Shown one piece after another: positions 1 to 5,739 of a stretch of 5,832 bases of DNA. Under the pieces are notes generated by a model that worked only from the letters and a program-made list of their open reading frames with translations, had not been told where the DNA came from and did no database searches. Source of the stretch: Acidimicrobiaceae bacterium (GTDB lineage Bacteria; Actinomycetota; Acidimicrobiia; Acidimicrobiales; RAAP-2); contig PMAL01000154.1 of the NCBI GenBank assembly GCA_003152555.1, positions 1,033 to 6,864 on the forward strand. The letters are read 5' to 3'. Every line of letters starts with the position of its first letter. The stretch's first letter is position 1. The translations under genes and the position numbers were made by a program.

Positions 1-510
1 GTTGGTCTTCGCGACGTTGGCGAGAATTACGTCGACGAACTCGAAGAGAAAAAAAGCGCAACCGAGGATCTCGATCTCACGTGGTATTTCCTCGGTGCCG
101 TGCAGACCAATAAGATCCGCCGCGTCACGAAGGTCGCCAACGTGCTCTGCACGGTCTCGCGCGTCAAGGAGATTGACAAGATCGCACGGGCCCGACCTCA
201 CATGGCGGTCTACGTGCAGGTTGATTGCACGGGTCGTGTCACGCGTAATGGTGCACCGGCGCGCGAAGTGGCCGACCTGGTGAAACTCGCACGAGCTCGT
301 GAGTTGGACGTGCGCGGACTCATGACGGTCGCGCCACCGGACGAGTCCGGCGCTCGTGAAGCCTTTCACATCACGAGCGATTTAGCGGATGAATTGGATC
401 TGCTCGAGCGTTCGATGGGCATGAGCGATGACCTCGAATTGGCGTGCGAATTCGGCACCACCGAAGTTCGCGTTGGTCGAGCGTTGTTTGGACCCAGGAC
501 CGAACACTGA
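1..510 (+). CDS. yggS: YggS/PROSC-family PLP-binding protein, 5'-truncated by window edge
   Basis: C-terminal 169 codons of a YggS (YlmE/PLPBP) family protein, a single-domain TIM-barrel protein that binds pyridoxal 5'-phosphate and takes part in PLP and amino-acid homeostasis in the cytoplasm. The reading frame is open from base 1, and the first in-window residues already match the family: GENYVDE, then WYFLGAVQTNKIRRV, the counterpart of the usual 'WHFIGxLQxNK' segment. Further on are GLMTVAP, SMGMSDDLELA and EVRVGRALFG, the family's C-terminal signature including the phosphate-binding loop region. Full-length members are about 220-235 residues, so some 50-60 N-terminal residues, including the PLP-binding lysine, lie outside the window. 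The ATG at 262 codons before the end is not used because family homology runs through from base 1. The gene ends 49 bases before sepF, the usual actinobacterial and Firmicute neighbour. Identification is secure; its activity beyond PLP binding is unresolved for the family. Confidence 0.95.
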   Translation, partial: VGLRDVGENYVDELEEKKSATEDLDLTWYFLGAVQTNKIRRVTKVANVLCTVSRVKEIDKIARARPHMAVYVQVDCTGRVTRNGAPAREVADLVKLARARELDVRGLMTVAPPDESGAREAFHITSDLADELDLLERSMGMSDDLELACEFGTTEVRVGRALFGPRTEH

Positions 511-521
511 CGTCACCGGCC

Positions 522-527
522 TAATAT
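522..527 (+). promoter_or_regulatory. Possible -10 element before sepF
   Basis: In the 49-base gap between yggS and sepF the hexamer TAATAT fits the actinobacterial TANNNT -10 pattern. It would start transcription around base 534, giving a leader of about 26 bases that includes the GAGGAG ribosome site at 548-553. No recognisable -35 lies 16-18 bases upstream, so this is a weak call; sepF may simply be read from the upstream gene. Confidence 0.25.
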
Positions 528-559
528 GAATGTGGGCGTGAAGGCGCGAGGAGATCTCA

Positions 560-1159
560 ATGAATGAAAAGGTTCGTCACGTACTGGGCTTCTTGGGCCT
601 CGTCGAGGACGAGTACGGCGACAACACGTCGTCGAGTTCCGCGCGACTCTTCGCCGACCAGCCATCCTTCGAAAGTGAAGTGGAACAGTCGACGTCACCG
701 TCCGCACACGCCGCTCGTCCATTTCCCACCGTCGCCAGTGGATCGGGTACGCCGCGCTCGAGCGCGAACCCACTGCGCATCTCGTCAATTTCCGTGCTGG
801 ATTCTTCCGGGCAGGGACCGCGCGTGCGGCCCCTCGCCAGTGCGGGGGCCCGTGGTATTACCCCAAACTCCCAAGAGCGCGACATCGGAATCTTCTTTCC
901 GAGCACGTATCACGAGTCGCGACGCATCACGGACATGTTGCGTAACAATCGCGCCGTGCTGCTCAACGTGTCAGAAGTCGACGCCACGCTGGGACGGCGT
1001 CTGGTCGACTTTGCCGCCGGTACGGCGTACGCCATGAATGCAAAAATTGAGCCGTTGGCCAACGGTGTGTACCTGGTCAGTCCTCAGGGCACGCACATCA
1101 GCCCTGACACGAAGGACCGCCTGCGGGCGACGAATTATCGTTCGCTCGATAACGCATGA
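560..1159 (+). CDS. sepF: Cell division protein SepF
   Basis: SepF (DUF552), a cytoplasmic protein that tethers FtsZ to the membrane and arranges its filaments at the division site; in actinobacteria lacking FtsA and ZipA it is the main known FtsZ anchor. The 199-residue product has three parts. Residues 1-20 are the N-terminal amphipathic membrane helix, ending in the characteristic LGLVEDEYGD. Residues 21-105 are a Ser/Pro/Arg-rich, presumably disordered linker. Residues 107-175 are the folded SepF core, with FFPSTYHESRRITDMLR, AVLLNVSEVD, the RRLVDFAAGTAYAM helix and a final GVYLVSP strand. G154 in DFAAG corresponds to the dimer-interface glycine of Bacillus SepF. The protein is longer than Bacillus SepF (about 150 aa) because of the linker, as is usual in actinobacteria. 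The start is supported by GAGGAG at 548-553, six bases before the ATG. Its stop overlaps the yggT start by 4 bases (ATGA), suggesting coupled translation. Confidence 0.96.
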   Translation: MNEKVRHVLGFLGLVEDEYGDNTSSSSARLFADQPSFESEVEQSTSPSAHAARPFPTVASGSGTPRSSANPLRISSISVLDSSGQGPRVRPLASAGARGITPNSQERDIGIFFPSTYHESRRITDMLRNNRAVLLNVSEVDATLGRRLVDFAAGTAYAMNAKIEPLANGVYLVSPQGTHISPDTKDRLRATNYRSLDNA

Positions 1160-1407
1160 CGCTGATTCATGAGATTATTTCTCTCTATATTCTGATCCTC
1201 TTTATCGCAGCGGCGTTGAGTTGGTTTCCCGCATCGAGCAGCAGCGGCGGGTTGGCGCAAACGCAACGGATCTTCGGTGCCCTGACCGAACCCGTGCTGC
1301 GACCACTACGACAGATTTTGCCACGACCCCGCGCGGGTGGTGTGCCCATTGATTTCTCCGTGCTGGTTGCGATCCTTCTGCTCTATTTCATAAACCGCGT
1401 CATCTAG
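1156..1407 (+). CDS. yggT: YggT-family integral membrane protein
   Basis: Small membrane protein of the YggT (YlmG) family, 83 residues with one YggT repeat. Two hydrophobic segments are visible, about residues 5-24 and 66-83, joined by a polar loop carrying the family signature TEPVLRPLRQILP followed by GGVPIDFSVLVAILLLYF. Family members are linked to division, osmotic tolerance or, in plastids and cyanobacteria, nucleoid and chloroplast distribution; the molecular role is unclear. E. coli YggT has two copies of the repeat, whereas Gram-positive homologues such as this one usually have one. The ATG overlaps the sepF TGA as ATGA, so its translation probably depends on sepF. The following 46-base gap leads to divIVA. 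Family assignment is firm; function in this organism is inferred only from neighbours. Confidence 0.93.
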   Translation: MTLIHEIISLYILILFIAAALSWFPASSSSGGLAQTQRIFGALTEPVLRPLRQILPRPRAGGVPIDFSVLVAILLLYFINRVI

Positions 1408-1441
1408 TCACATCATTCGCTCGTACGCGTCAATGGGGCGG

Positions 1442-1447
1442 TAGGGT
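1442..1447 (+). promoter_or_regulatory. Candidate -10 (TAGGGT) placed for a leaderless divIVA transcript
   Basis: TAGGGT fits the actinobacterial TANNNT -10 pattern, and its last T is followed by six bases and then the A of the divIVA ATG at 1454. That is the spacing expected when transcription starts on the start codon itself, as in many leaderless actinobacterial mRNAs. A purine-rich GGTAGGG at 1440-1446 overlaps it and could instead act as a ribosome site (7-base spacing) on a longer message, so the two readings compete. No clear -35 is seen. Confidence 0.35.
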
Positions 1448-1453
1448 ACATGC

Positions 1454-2191
1454 ATGGATAGTACGAACAGCGGATTCTCCGCCCTTGACACCATCGATAC
1501 GGTGGCCTTCAAAGTAGGTCTCAAGGGCTACAACGTCGATGAGGTCGACCAATTTCTAGAGCGGCTGTCCGTTGAGACCCGCCAGCTGAAGGATCAGCTT
1601 CAACAAATGCGCCAGCAACTGCGCCTGGGCGCCGAGCGCATCAATCAGCTAGAGAGCGGTCGCCCGGCGTCTTCAACTGGACCGACGCCGCTGGCCTCGG
1701 CGCCCGCGCCGCGCATTGTGACTTCCGGATCGGGGCCCGAGCAGGTGACGGCCCTCATCGTCCTCGCCCAGCAGTTCATTGAGCAGACCCAGCAAGAAGC
1801 CGAGGAGCAAGCGCGCAACCTTACCGGCGCCGCACAGGAACGCGCGCGCGAGATTATTGGTGAAGCCCGCAGCCGCGCGGAGGACGAAGTCAATCGCTTG
1901 AACGGACTCAAGCAGCGCCTCAGTGAAGACGTCGACACGCTGACACGTCAACTCGATTTGGAGCGCACCCGACTGAGCGCCGCGCTCGCGGAGTTTTCAC
2001 GCTGGGTGGAGAGTTCGCTGCAGGTTGGCGGAGCCCCCCATCCATCACACAGCGCGCCAAGTCCACGTCCGACTGCGCCGACGCCCACGCCCGCGGTGCC
2101 GCCGCGCGTCGTCCCACCGCCCGCCACGGGCCAACAGACAATTGGTCAAGTTCTCAACTTCGATCAGTCCGCGAACGACGACCGCCCGTAG
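1454..2191 (+). CDS. divIVA: DivIVA/Wag31-like polar and septal scaffold protein
   Basis: DivIVA-domain protein of 245 residues, a coiled-coil scaffold that binds negatively curved membrane at poles and septa; in actinobacteria (Wag31/DivIVA) it organises polar cell-wall growth. The N-terminal domain (residues 10-40) contains LDTIDTVAFKVGLKGYN followed by VDEVDQFLERL, matching the family's 'FxxxxRGYxxDEVDxFL' pattern. L23 and K24 stand where Bacillus DivIVA has membrane-contacting F17 and R18, a conservative swap. A first coiled coil covers about 32-68, a Pro/Ala/Ser linker about 69-92, and a second long coiled coil (Glu/Gln/Arg/Ala-rich) about 96-185. The tail, about 195-230, is rich in Pro, Ser and Thr. 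The upstream ATG at 1450 is not used because it hits a stop after three codons. The gene lies between yggT and the zinc-finger gene, as in other actinobacterial division clusters. Confidence 0.93.
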   Translation: MDSTNSGFSALDTIDTVAFKVGLKGYNVDEVDQFLERLSVETRQLKDQLQQMRQQLRLGAERINQLESGRPASSTGPTPLASAPAPRIVTSGSGPEQVTALIVLAQQFIEQTQQEAEEQARNLTGAAQERAREIIGEARSRAEDEVNRLNGLKQRLSEDVDTLTRQLDLERTRLSAALAEFSRWVESSLQVGGAPHPSHSAPSPRPTAPTPTPAVPPRVVPPPATGQQTIGQVLNFDQSANDDRP

Positions 2192-2213
2192 CATCACCGT
2201 CGCGCCGGGCTGC

Positions 2214-2219
2214 TAGGGT
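2214..2219 (+). promoter_or_regulatory. Candidate -10 (TAGGGT) before the H1-like/DksA gene
   Basis: A second TAGGGT hexamer, identical to the one before divIVA, lies in the 65-base gap after divIVA. Transcription would begin near 2226, leaving a leader of about 30 bases that holds the inverted repeat and ribosome site of the next gene. No convincing -35 is visible. The recurrence of the same hexamer in two of the three sizeable gaps of the block is the main support. Confidence 0.3.
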
Positions 2220-2238
2220 CTGGCGCACTCATTCTCAC

Positions 2239-2252
2239 TACTCCAGGGAGTA
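2239..2252 (+). repeat. Inverted repeat enclosing the ribosome binding site
   Basis: TACTCC (2239-2244) and GGAGTA (2247-2252) are perfect reverse complements separated by AG. The right arm contains most of the AGGGAG Shine-Dalgarno sequence (2245-2250), which sits six bases before the ATG at 2257. As RNA it could fold into a 5-bp stem with a CAGG loop that hides the ribosome site; as DNA it could be a small operator. The stem is short, so chance is possible. Confidence 0.35.
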
Positions 2253-2256
2253 AATA

Positions 2257-3396
2257 ATGCCTTCTAGCGCCAAGAAAGACCCAAAAGCACTGGCAAAGAG
2301 GGCTCCGGCACGCAAAATGGCCGTCGTGAAGGCGACGTCAAGCGCACGAAGCAAGAGAGCACCAATTAAGAAAGTAGCCGTGAAAAAGACAACATCGAAG
2401 GTTCAAGTGAAGAAGGCTCCGCTCAAGAAGGTGGCCGCGACGAAAGTCGTGGCGAAGAAGGCCGTGGCCAAGAAAGCGCAGAAGCGCACGCCGGTGAAGC
2501 CCCCCGCACGTAAGGTCGTCACGAAGGCGACAAAGGCCGGTGCCGCGCTAAGTCCGGCCCAGCGAGCGATCGTCGCTAAGCGCGCCGCGGCGGCCAAGGC
2601 CAAGGCGGCGGCCGTTGCCAAGGCGCAAAAGCTCCGCGAGGACAAGGCCCGCGCGCTAGCCAAAGCCAAGGCCGTCGCCGCCGCGAAGGCGCAACGAGAG
2701 CGCGACGCCAAGGCCAAGGCTGACCAAAAAGCGAAAGTCGCTGCTGCTAAAGCCAAGGCCGTCGCCGCCGCGAAGGCGCAACGTGAGCGCGACGCCAAGG
2801 CCAAGGCCGCGGCGAAGGAGCGAGAGGTCCAGTCCAAGGCTCGCGATAAGGCAGCGGCCGAGGCGAAAAAGCAGCGCGAGATCGACGCGAAGCGCAAAGC
2901 CATTGAGGCGGAGAAGCAACGTAAATTGCGCGAGATTGAACGGCGCAATCAAGAAGAACTCAAGCGCCAGGAGCGTCGAGACGCCGAGGAGCGCCGCCGC
3001 ATGGAGGCGCTCGAACGCAAGATGCTCTCCAAGCCCTACGGCAAGGACGAGAACTTCCTGAATGAATTGCGTGTGTTACTGCTCGAAACTCGTGAGGCGA
3101 CCTATTCGCAGATCGCCATTGCCGAAGCCGAAGCCGAAGAGATGTTGGTGGACCGCGAGCGTCTCGAGTACGACGACGAGGACGGTAGCAGTGTTGCGTC
3201 GGATATCCAACGCGATCAACTGAAGGACTTCGCGACGGCGCTTCGATTGAAGGTTGACGAAATTGACGTGGCCCTGTCGCGCGTAGACGATGGAAGTTAC
3301 GGACGTTGTGACGAGTGTTACGAGCCGATCTCCAAGGCCCGTCTCTTGGCGCAACTGCCGGTCTTCACCTGTGTCTCGTGCCGCGCCAGCGTTTAA
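2257..3396 (+). CDS. TraR/DksA-type zinc-finger protein with long histone H1-like basic N-terminus
   Basis: A 379-residue protein in two parts. Residues 1 to about 200 are dominated by Lys and Ala in AKKA/KAKA/KKV-type repeats with very few acidic residues at first, resembling histone H1, HupB or HBHA tails that bind nucleic acid. From about 175 to 258 the sequence becomes a charged Arg/Glu/Lys helix, likely a coiled coil. Residues 259-379 are a DksA/TraR module: NELRVLLLETRE helix, an acidic turn (YDDEDG), a second helix ending SRVDDGSYG, then a C4 zinc finger with C351, C354, C372 and C375 (C-x2-C-x17-C-x2-C) and the typical EPISKARL between the pairs. DksA-family proteins act at the RNA polymerase secondary channel. 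The exact DxxDxA tip motif of E. coli DksA is not visible. The start has AGGGAG six bases upstream. Actinobacteria commonly carry a TraR/DksA gene between divIVA and lspA; the length of the basic tail is unusual. RNA polymerase and DNA binding are both inferred. Confidence 0.88.
   Translation: MPSSAKKDPKALAKRAPARKMAVVKATSSARSKRAPIKKVAVKKTTSKVQVKKAPLKKVAATKVVAKKAVAKKAQKRTPVKPPARKVVTKATKAGAALSPAQRAIVAKRAAAAKAKAAAVAKAQKLREDKARALAKAKAVAAAKAQRERDAKAKADQKAKVAAAKAKAVAAAKAQRERDAKAKAAAKEREVQSKARDKAAAEAKKQREIDAKRKAIEAEKQRKLREIERRNQEELKRQERRDAEERRRMEALERKMLSKPYGKDENFLNELRVLLLETREATYSQIAIAEAEAEEMLVDRERLEYDDEDGSSVASDIQRDQLKDFATALRLKVDEIDVALSRVDDGSYGRCDECYEPISKARLLAQLPVFTCVSCRASV
2662..2807 (+). repeat. 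Pair of 59-bp direct repeats inside the H1-like region
   Basis: Bases 2662-2720 recur at 2749-2807 with a single mismatch (A at 2697, T at 2784). The period is 87 bases, exactly 29 codons, so the frame is kept. Each copy encodes KAKAVAAAKAQRERDAKAKA, starting near residues 136 and 165. The match includes synonymous positions, which points to a recent duplication or gene conversion rather than only amino-acid constraint. The 28 bases between the copies are not repeated after the second one. Confidence 0.9.
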
Positions 3397-3851
3397 AATT
3401 CGGAGTCAATCCCGCCGTTATTATGGTGGCGCTCGTGGTCACCGCCGCCGATGCCGCCACCAAATTGTGGGCCCGTCACGCGTTGGCCGCGCACGCGCAG
3501 CACGTGGTCGGTGACATCTGGCTGCGACTGCAGTACAACTCAGGTATCTCGTTTTCCATCAATCAGTCCGGACCGCTGCTCACGACAATCGCGACAATCG
3601 TGGTCGCGGTCGTGGCAGTCGTGATTGGCGTGCGCGCGCAGCGCGGCGCGCCCACCGTTGGCTTTGGTCTGTTGCTCGGCGGGGGAGTCGCCAACGTGAT
3701 CGACCGCCTGGCGGCCAATCCCCATCGGGTCACTGACTTCATGGCGGTGGGAAGTTTTCCGGTGTTTAATCTCGCCGACGCCGCGATTACGGTTGGTTTC
3801 ATTGTGCTCTTGGTGTGCGCGGTGCGCGGTCAGAAGCTGTTGGTGCCATGA
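3378..3851 (+). CDS. lspA: Lipoprotein signal peptidase (signal peptidase II)
   Basis: LspA, the polytopic membrane aspartic protease that removes the signal peptide from diacylglyceryl-modified prolipoproteins. From the chosen GTG it has 157 residues, within the usual 150-170. Visible features are the first membrane segment ending in ADAATK (residue D25 region), the conserved YNSGISFS (N54), and hydrophobic segments at about 65-83 and 94-106. The catalytic pair is D109 in ANVIDRL and D134 in FNLADA, with VTDF between them and a last membrane helix after it. The start is uncertain. GTG 3378 gives a full first membrane segment and overlaps the zinc-finger gene by 19 bases, with no clear ribosome site. 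ATG 3423 would cut that segment short (142 residues), and GTG 3315 would add unlikely residues. Its stop overlaps the rluD ATG by 4 bases. Function is secure; only the N-terminus is in doubt. Confidence 0.93.
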   Translation: MPRQRLKFGVNPAVIMVALVVTAADAATKLWARHALAAHAQHVVGDIWLRLQYNSGISFSINQSGPLLTTIATIVVAVVAVVIGVRAQRGAPTVGFGLLLGGGVANVIDRLAANPHRVTDFMAVGSFPVFNLADAAITVGFIVLLVCAVRGQKLLVP

Positions 3852-4822
3852 GTGATGATTCACTCCGCGACCCCTTCGATGGTGAGACGCTCGATCTCGT
3901 CGTGCCCGCGTCCCTCAGCGATATTCGGGTTGATCGGGTGCTCTCAATGCTCACCGGCCTCAGTCGCTCCGAGACGCACGCCATCTTGACGGGTGGTGGC
4001 GTCAGCGTTGACAACAAGGCGGTCCTCAAGCCGTCTACACCGCTCCGGGAGGGCCAGCACCTCGTGGCGGTGCTGGCCATGCCCGACAGCGGCATCGTGA
4101 CACCCGACGCGTCGGTCGAAATTGACGTGGTGTTAGACGATGATGACTTTGCGGTTGTCAACAAGCGACCGGGACAGGTGGTCCATCCCGGCGCCGGTCA
4201 CCGCGACGGCACGTTGGTTGCGGGCCTGTTGGCGCTCTATCCACAAATGCAGGACTTGGCCACCGAGGGTCTCTGCGACCCACTGCGACCCGGCATCGTG
4301 CACCGCCTGGATAAGGGAACGTCCGGGGTTCTGGTCGTCGCCAAAACGCCCGCGGGTTTTCGCGGGCTGTCGCTGCAACTAGCCGATCGGGTCATGGAAC
4401 GTACCTATCTGGGCATGGTTGACGGTCACGTCAGCGAAGAGCGCGGCGTGGTCGACGCGCCGATTGGACGTTCCACCCGCACCCCGACTTTGATGGCGGT
4501 GCGCTCGGATGGGCGAGCGGCGCGAACGGGCTACGAAGTGTTGGCCCGCGTCGATAAGCCCCACGCCATGACGTTGCTGCGTTTGCAGTTAGATACCGGA
4601 CGCACCCACCAAATCCGCGTGCACCTGGCAACGATTGGCCATCCGGTCGTGAACGATCCGCGCTACGGCCACCGCCGCGATAAGCGGTTGGACGAAGATC
4701 GATTCTTCTTGCATTCGACGACTCTGGCCTTCGCGCATCCGCAATCCCACGAGTGGGTCACCGTCAGCGTGCCGCTGCCGGAGGATCTACGTCACTTGGT
4801 GCCCGAGGGCGTCGAACTCTAG
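3848..4822 (+). CDS. rluD: RluD-family 23S rRNA pseudouridine synthase
   Basis: RluA/RluD-type pseudouridine synthase of 324 residues. E. coli RluD converts U1911, U1915 and U1917 in helix 69 of 23S rRNA; the exact target here is inferred. Residues 16-77 form an S4-like RNA-binding domain (IRVDRVLSML, SRSETHAILTGGGVSVDN). The catalytic domain follows, with VVNKRPGQVVHPG (about 103-115), the catalytic motif HRLDKGTSGVLVVAKT in which D155 is the nucleophile, the ERTYLG strand (184-189), and GRTHQIRVHLATIGHPVVND (251-270). Length matches the family. The start is ATG 3848, overlapping the lspA stop as ATGA; an in-frame upstream GTG would add only 11 residues unlike the family, read from inside lspA. 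Position after lspA is widespread in bacteria, including actinobacteria. The 3' end meets the convergent sigma-factor gene at a shared CTAG. Confidence 0.95.
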   Translation: MSDDSLRDPFDGETLDLVVPASLSDIRVDRVLSMLTGLSRSETHAILTGGGVSVDNKAVLKPSTPLREGQHLVAVLAMPDSGIVTPDASVEIDVVLDDDDFAVVNKRPGQVVHPGAGHRDGTLVAGLLALYPQMQDLATEGLCDPLRPGIVHRLDKGTSGVLVVAKTPAGFRGLSLQLADRVMERTYLGMVDGHVSEERGVVDAPIGRSTRTPTLMAVRSDGRAARTGYEVLARVDKPHAMTLLRLQLDTGRTHQIRVHLATIGHPVVNDPRYGHRRDKRLDEDRFFLHSTTLAFAHPQSHEWVTVSVPLPEDLRHLVPEGVEL

Positions 4823-5670
4823 GCGCTCTCTCGCGCGGCAATGACGGCGTTGTCGTTGCGCAGGATGGCCAGGGCCTCTTCTTCGGCCCGTCGAACACGA
4901 CGCACCCCAATGTCCATCTTGGTGGCGGTTGCCTGCAGCGAGAGTGGCGTGGTGCCGTTTAAGCCAAATCGCAGCGAGAGCACGTCGCGTTGCAGTTCCG
5001 TCAGCTTCTCCAGTGCACCGTGCAGTTGGTCGTTCATCATGGCCTGCTCGATGTCGCCGACCCAGTCGTGCTGGCTGGGCGCTACGAGGTCACCCAGGGT
5101 GGTGGCGGAGTCCGAAGAGGCTGGCTGGTCAAGACTGGCGGTCACACCCGCGAGGCCGCGCAGACCTTGGCGCTCCGCCTTGGACATCCCGGTTGCCTCA
5201 GTCAACTCCTCGTCAGTGGGCTTGCGCGCAAAAATGGAGGTCAATTCGGCCGTGGTCGCTTCGAGACGTTGCAGTTGCTCGCCGACTTCGAGCGGAATAC
5301 GAATTGTGCGTCCGTGCTGTTGGACGGCACGCTGGAGGGATTGGCGAATCCACCACGTGGCGTACGTCGAGAATTTGAAACCGCGCTCCCAGTCGAATTT
5401 TTCTACGGCGCGCAGGAGCCCGAAGGTGCCCTCTTGAACGAGGTCGACCATTTCGACGCCGCGGTCTTGGTAGCGGCGGGCCCAGTGCAGCACCAGGCGA
5501 AGGTTGGCGGCGACCATCTGCTTCTTGGCTTCCTCGTCGCCGGCGGTGACGCGCTTGGCCAATTCGACCTGCTCGTCGTAGTTCGGCATGGGGTAGCGGT
5601 CGAGATCGCGCATCAAGAGTCCCAACATGTCGTTGGTGTTTACCGATGAACGGTGAACTGCGGTAGTCAT
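4819..5670 (-). CDS. Sigma-70 family RNA polymerase sigma factor (group 2-like)
   Basis: A 283-residue sigma factor with regions 1.2 to 4 but no long region 1.1, so closer to group 2 (HrdB/SigB-like) factors than to ECF types. Region 1.2 and 2.1 span about 14-65 (LMRDLDRYPMPNYDEQVELA, ANLRLV). The core-binding and melting part is at about 74-118 (VDLVQEGTFGLLRAVEKFD, FKFSTYATWWIRQSLQRA). GRTIRIP at 120-126 opens region 3, and region 4 covers about 215-270 with ELQRDVLSLRFGLNG. In region 2.4 the Gln of WIRQ (E. coli Q437) is kept, but the position of T440 is Q113. In region 4.2 the usual TRERIRQIE is replaced by GVRRVRRAE (255-263). The start has AGGAG (5676-5680) five bases upstream. It is transcribed against the division cluster and has its own promoter-like leader. 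Family is certain; promoter specificity and physiological role are unknown. Confidence 0.93.
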   Translation of the reverse strand: MTTAVHRSSVNTNDMLGLLMRDLDRYPMPNYDEQVELAKRVTAGDEEAKKQMVAANLRLVLHWARRYQDRGVEMVDLVQEGTFGLLRAVEKFDWERGFKFSTYATWWIRQSLQRAVQQHGRTIRIPLEVGEQLQRLEATTAELTSIFARKPTDEELTEATGMSKAERQGLRGLAGVTASLDQPASSDSATTLGDLVAPSQHDWVGDIEQAMMNDQLHGALEKLTELQRDVLSLRFGLNGTTPLSLQATATKMDIGVRRVRRAEEEALAILRNDNAVIAARESA

Positions 5671-5739
5671 TGCATCTCCTCGCTGGTTGAAACAGCCGAA
5701 GCGCCGGCGGAAGGGTATTTCTCCTATCGACGCCTCACT

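Noticed and set aside
577..906. Minus-strand open frame opposite sepF
   Set aside because: It lies opposite the sepF linker, has no recognisable motif, and sepF is unambiguous.
1450..1461. ATG four bases before the chosen divIVA start
   Set aside because: It runs into a TAG after three codons, so it cannot start divIVA.
2403..2948. Minus-strand open frame of 181 codons
   Set aside because: It mirrors the Lys/Ala-rich repeats of the zinc-finger gene, giving low-complexity Ala/Ser/Leu/Phe/Arg sequence; no ribosome site or homology is seen.
4823..4840. GCGC-TCTCTC-GCGC hairpin just after rluD as a terminator
   Set aside because: Four-base palindromic arms, no T-run on either strand, and it lies within the sigma coding sequence.
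4990..5649. Long plus-strand open frame (219 codons) opposite the sigma-factor gene
   Set aside because: It is antisense to a clearly conserved sigma factor, shows no family motif, and is explained by GC-rich codon bias in the real gene.
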